From RGIG1681 sp964646345 (GTDB lineage Bacteria; Bacillota; Clostridia; Christensenellales; UBA1242), in the NCBI GenBank assembly GCA_964646345.1, contig CAZYDU010000010.1:1-10421 (forward strand): a stretch of DNA of 10,421 nucleotides. Reading direction: 5' to 3'. The first letter of the stretch is position 1; each line of letters begins with the position of its first letter. Below the pieces are notes generated by a model. It had not been told where the DNA came from, made no database searches, and saw only the letters and a program-made list of their open reading frames with translations. The position numbers were made by a program, and so were the translations under genes. Positions 7,700 to 10,421 of the stretch are shown piece by piece.

Positions 7700-9154
7700 T
7701 TATTTTTTTAATAATATTTGGTCAATTTTCATGAGTAATTTATTTTTAGTGTCATCATCGTAGTCTATATTGCTAAATTCTTCAAGTGCTTTTATGATTA
7801 ATCTATAATCTTCATCGCAAGCTATAGATTCTGCAAATGCTATAAATTTTTTTGCAATATTAATTTTTCTTCCAGCACGGATTTCATCTTCTAGCTTTTT
7901 TATCATAGACAAAACAATAATATTGTCAGGTAGAATTCGTTCTGAAGCCATATCATATGCCTTTAACGTGAAACCTATAGCATAGGAAACAGCCGATTTA
8001 TCAGCACAAAATTCAGGCGAAAAACGCATGATTAAAGTGATAATTGCTTCATTTTCTTCAGCACTATTTGATGCCGAAAACAAGGTTTTCATAAACTCAA
8101 CATCAGCAAAAACTTTAGGCCTAATCATTAACATTTCTTGTCCATTTTCGCTGTTATTTGATGGCAAAATTTCCAAATCCGGAACACCTGCTTTAATCAT
8201 TAAACCTTTCGCTAAATTCGCCATATTAATTTCATTTTCATCGGATTTTTGAACGAAACCAACCAGTTCTTCAATTACTTTTGAGCCATATTCTTGCACG
8301 TTTTGCTTTATATAAGATTTATCACATCTCACAATATATGGGGCAAATTTAACACAACATACACCACTGTATGTCAACTTTAAAAAGTATTTTATGCTTG
8401 AATCAATATCAAAATCCGGAGATGTTTCCTTGACTAAAGATAATGGCATGATGCCGAAATATTCTTCCATTGAGTAAACGGTTTCAGTGTCGGAAAAAGT
8501 TTTTGTTCTATGCGAAAACAAATCAGATGCTTCCATGTAACTAATTTCGGAACTGGAAAATCTTACTAAATTTCCTTCACGGGCATCACAAACCTTTTTG
8601 TATGCTGTCTCGATTGTTTTTGGACATAAACCAGAGTAAGTAAAAAGCTTATAAACACTATTAAATTCACTGGTACTATACAACACATCTCCCGAGCTGG
8701 CATGTCTAATAAATTTTTCTTCAGGATTCATTGTATCAATATCGCTACCAAAAAGCATTAACTCAACTGGTAAGTTTTTTCCATCTCCAAAGCCAAAATA
8801 ACGATAAACTTCTTCGTTTGTTAATTCCAAAACAATTCCCGACTTCTTTTTCTCATCAATCTTATTCCAAACCATTTCTACAATAATCTTAGAAACAAAA
8901 TCTCTTTTTACCGGAAAATCACTAAAAACAAAAGATGGTGGCATAACTAAATGAAAATCTTCGCCAAACTCATTCCTGCAAATGCTAACTATTTCCTTTA
9001 TGCTGTCACTATTTCCGTTTTTTCCAAAAATACCCAGTAACTCAATTTCAGAAAATCTATATCCGAAGCCAGAACCAGCAGTTTTTGCTAAACTAATTTT
9101 TTCCAGAATTTTCTCTTTACCTGATGCTGGTACTTGATTAGTGCTATTTTCCAC
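7700..9154 (-). CDS. Hypothetical protein, 484 residues, family not recognised
   Basis: I do not recognise this protein. It is a long continuous frame with its own promoter and terminator, so it is surely a gene. No signal peptide, membrane helix, nucleotide-binding loop or recognisable catalytic motif is visible. The composition is mixed alpha/beta and acidic overall. The C-terminal third (from about residue 350) looks mainly helical and could be a repeat-like helical domain. Cysteines are scattered (for example a CC pair in the middle, SGVCCVKF) without a clear metal-binding spacing. The start is a GTG at 9154 with AAGGAG at 9164-9169, 9 nt upstream; no in-frame ATG is better placed. Neighbours are a NUDIX hydrolase upstream and a ZIP transporter downstream, but separate promoters give no strong functional link. 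Confidence 0.8.
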   Translation of the reverse strand: MENSTNQVPASGKEKILEKISLAKTAGSGFGYRFSEIELLGIFGKNGNSDSIKEIVSICRNEFGEDFHLVMPPSFVFSDFPVKRDFVSKIIVEMVWNKIDEKKKSGIVLELTNEEVYRYFGFGDGKNLPVELMLFGSDIDTMNPEEKFIRHASSGDVLYSTSEFNSVYKLFTYSGLCPKTIETAYKKVCDAREGNLVRFSSSEISYMEASDLFSHRTKTFSDTETVYSMEEYFGIMPLSLVKETSPDFDIDSSIKYFLKLTYSGVCCVKFAPYIVRCDKSYIKQNVQEYGSKVIEELVGFVQKSDENEINMANLAKGLMIKAGVPDLEILPSNNSENGQEMLMIRPKVFADVEFMKTLFSASNSAEENEAIITLIMRFSPEFCADKSAVSYAIGFTLKAYDMASERILPDNIIVLSMIKKLEDEIRAGRKINIAKKFIAFAESIACDEDYRLIIKALEEFSNIDYDDDTKNKLLMKIDQILLKK

Positions 9155-9184
9155 AATAATATTCTCCTTAAAGTATATGTATAG

Positions 9185-9212
9185 TTTATAATAATTTATT
9201 TTCGGTTGTCAA
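9185..9212 (-). promoter_or_regulatory. Predicted promoter of the 484-residue gene
   Basis: On the minus strand a perfect -35 TTGACA (9207-9212) is followed by a 16-bp spacer and TATAAA (9185-9190). The leader would be about 25 nt and would hold the AAGGAG site. No operator-like repeat is obvious. Confidence 0.6.
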
Positions 9213-9255
9213 TCACAAAATATACAAGATTAACTAGATTAATATCTAAAAATTA

Positions 9256-9687
9256 TTAGTTATTCTCTAATAAATTCAATATTTTATCTTTAACAATTTT
9301 CCATGCGTTTTTCAAACTATCATAACTTAATCTGTCTTCAACTTCTTCTATATCAAACCAAAACGTGTCATGAGTATCTTCACTTGTGTTGTCACTTTTA
9401 CCTTTATCAATAGCAACATACATAAAACACTCACATTCTTCGCCTTTTGGCGTTGTATATTTTTCAATAATCGGTTCTATATTTTCAACAATCTCTGCAA
9501 TTCTTTTAGTTTCTTCAGCTGTTTCACGAATTGCACAATCTTTTAGAGTTTCATTATTTTCTAAATGACCTTTTGGAAAAGACCAATCTTGTTGTTTTTC
9601 CCTAAAAATCAATGCGATTTTCTTTGTTACTACATCAACCAAATAACAACCGGCTTTTTGTGTAGGCGAAATTTTTAAATTATTCAT
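9256..9687 (-). CDS. NUDIX family hydrolase
   Basis: This is a 143-residue cytoplasmic pyrophosphohydrolase acting on a nucleoside diphosphate linked to another group. The NUDIX box runs from Gly40 to about Arg62: G40, E46, then RETAEE at 54-59, giving the metal-binding glutamates Glu55, Glu58 and Glu59. The preceding WSFPKGHLE stretch resembles Ap4A-hydrolase-like and general housecleaning NUDIX members; the exact substrate cannot be read. The conserved Gly after the EEx part of the box is Lys61 here. The ATG at 9687 is the only option, since an in-frame TAG lies 9 nt upstream, but its AAGGAG (9702-9707) is an unusually long 14 nt away. A hairpin could shorten this distance. It has its own promoter right after the rRNA terminator and no clear terminator of its own. 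Confidence 0.9.
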   Translation of the reverse strand: MNNLKISPTQKAGCYLVDVVTKKIALIFREKQQDWSFPKGHLENNETLKDCAIRETAEETKRIAEIVENIEPIIEKYTTPKGEECECFMYVAIDKGKSDNTSEDTHDTFWFDIEEVEDRLSYDSLKNAWKIVKDKILNLLENN

Positions 9688-9745
9688 AAGTCTTTGCTAA
9701 ACTCCTTCAAAGTTTACTTATTTAAACTAAAATAAATCTAAGCAA

Positions 9746-9774
9746 ATTATAACAAAAAGTGAATATTTAGGCAA
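9746..9774 (-). promoter_or_regulatory. Predicted promoter of the NUDIX gene
   Basis: On the minus strand, -35 TTGCCT (9769-9774) and a perfect -10 TATAAT (9746-9751) are 17 bp apart. The -35 starts one base after the T run of the rRNA terminator, so the two elements abut. The leader would be about 50 nt. Confidence 0.6.
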
Positions 9775-9775
9775 T

Positions 9776-9802
9776 AAAAAAGAGAGACAAATATGTCTCT
9801 CT
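9776..9802 (-). terminator. rRNA operon terminator
   Basis: On the minus strand AGAGAGACA (9802-9794) and TGTCTCTCT (9789-9781) form a perfect 9-bp stem with a 4-nt loop TATT. A run of T (TTTTT, continuous with the stem end) follows. It lies 10 bp beyond the 5S 3' end. It is a strong, typical terminator and ends the rRNA operon. Confidence 0.92.
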
Positions 9803-9811
9803 GATTTGAAA

Positions 9812-9926
<115 letters not shown>

Positions 9927-10108
9927 AATGGTATAACAACAGCAACTGAATGCTGGTATTATTGAATTAACATAAACATTATACCAAATCTTAAGGTAAA
10001 TGTCAATGGTTTTATCGCACACTGGCAACTGCATATTATCGAATCAATTATTAGCAAGCTTTACACGACTACTTAGAAGTAGTAATCATACTATTTCACA
10101 ATAATTGT
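9927..10108 (-). other. 23S-5S internal transcribed spacer with hairpins
   Basis: This spacer of about 182 bp holds no tRNA and no credible reading frame. It contains an 8-bp inverted repeat TGGTATAA (9929-9936) / TTATACCA (9979-9986). This encloses an inner hairpin CAGCA (9940-9944) / TGCTG (9951-9955). A separate perfect 16-bp palindrome, ACTACTTAGAAGTAGT, lies at 10068-10083. These are plausible rRNA-processing structures. Confidence 0.7.

Positions 10109-10421
<313 letters not shown>

Overview
The window is AT-rich (roughly 30% G+C judged by eye), uses the standard genetic code with TAA stops, has AAGGAG-type ribosome binding sites, and carries 23S/5S rRNA ends of Gram-positive style. This suggests an uncultured low-GC Bacillota (Clostridia- or Bacilli-like) chromosome; I cannot place it more finely. 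Every gene, including the rRNA genes, lies on the minus strand, so transcription runs from the right end to the left end.

Layout in transcription order. (1) 10421-9776: the 3' end of a 23S rRNA gene (cut by the window edge), a spacer of about 180 bp with nested hairpins and no tRNA, a 5S rRNA, and a strong intrinsic terminator. (2) 9774-9256: a promoter directly abutting that terminator and a small NUDIX hydrolase gene. (3) 9212-7664: a promoter, a 484-residue protein I do not recognise, and a terminator. (4) 7572-4045: a metal-handling cluster of a ZIP-family transporter, a CadC-type ArsR/SmtB repressor, and a CPC-motif P1B-type Zn/Cd/Pb efflux ATPase with a His/Cys-rich N-terminal linker, closed by a terminator. 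The cadCA promoter is consensus-like (TTGACA, 18 bp, TATAAT). One near-palindromic operator fills its spacer exactly, and a second copy lies over the expected transcription start. (5) 3988-90: a promoter and a 1283-residue DUF4011-type SF1 helicase with a C-terminal Vsr-like/MTES_1575-type nuclease domain, a class usually found in phage-defence islands.

How the parts work together: CadC should repress cadCA until Zn, Cd or Pb is bound, and CadA then exports the metal. The ZIP transporter next door would move divalent metal, probably inward. The helicase stands alone with its own promoter and is probably a single-gene defence or nucleic-acid surveillance protein, although its nuclease motif looks degraded.

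The most unexpected signal is in the rRNA. The 23S sarcin-ricin loop reads GCAA where the near-universal tetraloop is GAGA, so the base equivalent to E. coli A2660 is C and that equivalent to G2661 is A. No gene-free stretch exceeds about 200 bp.
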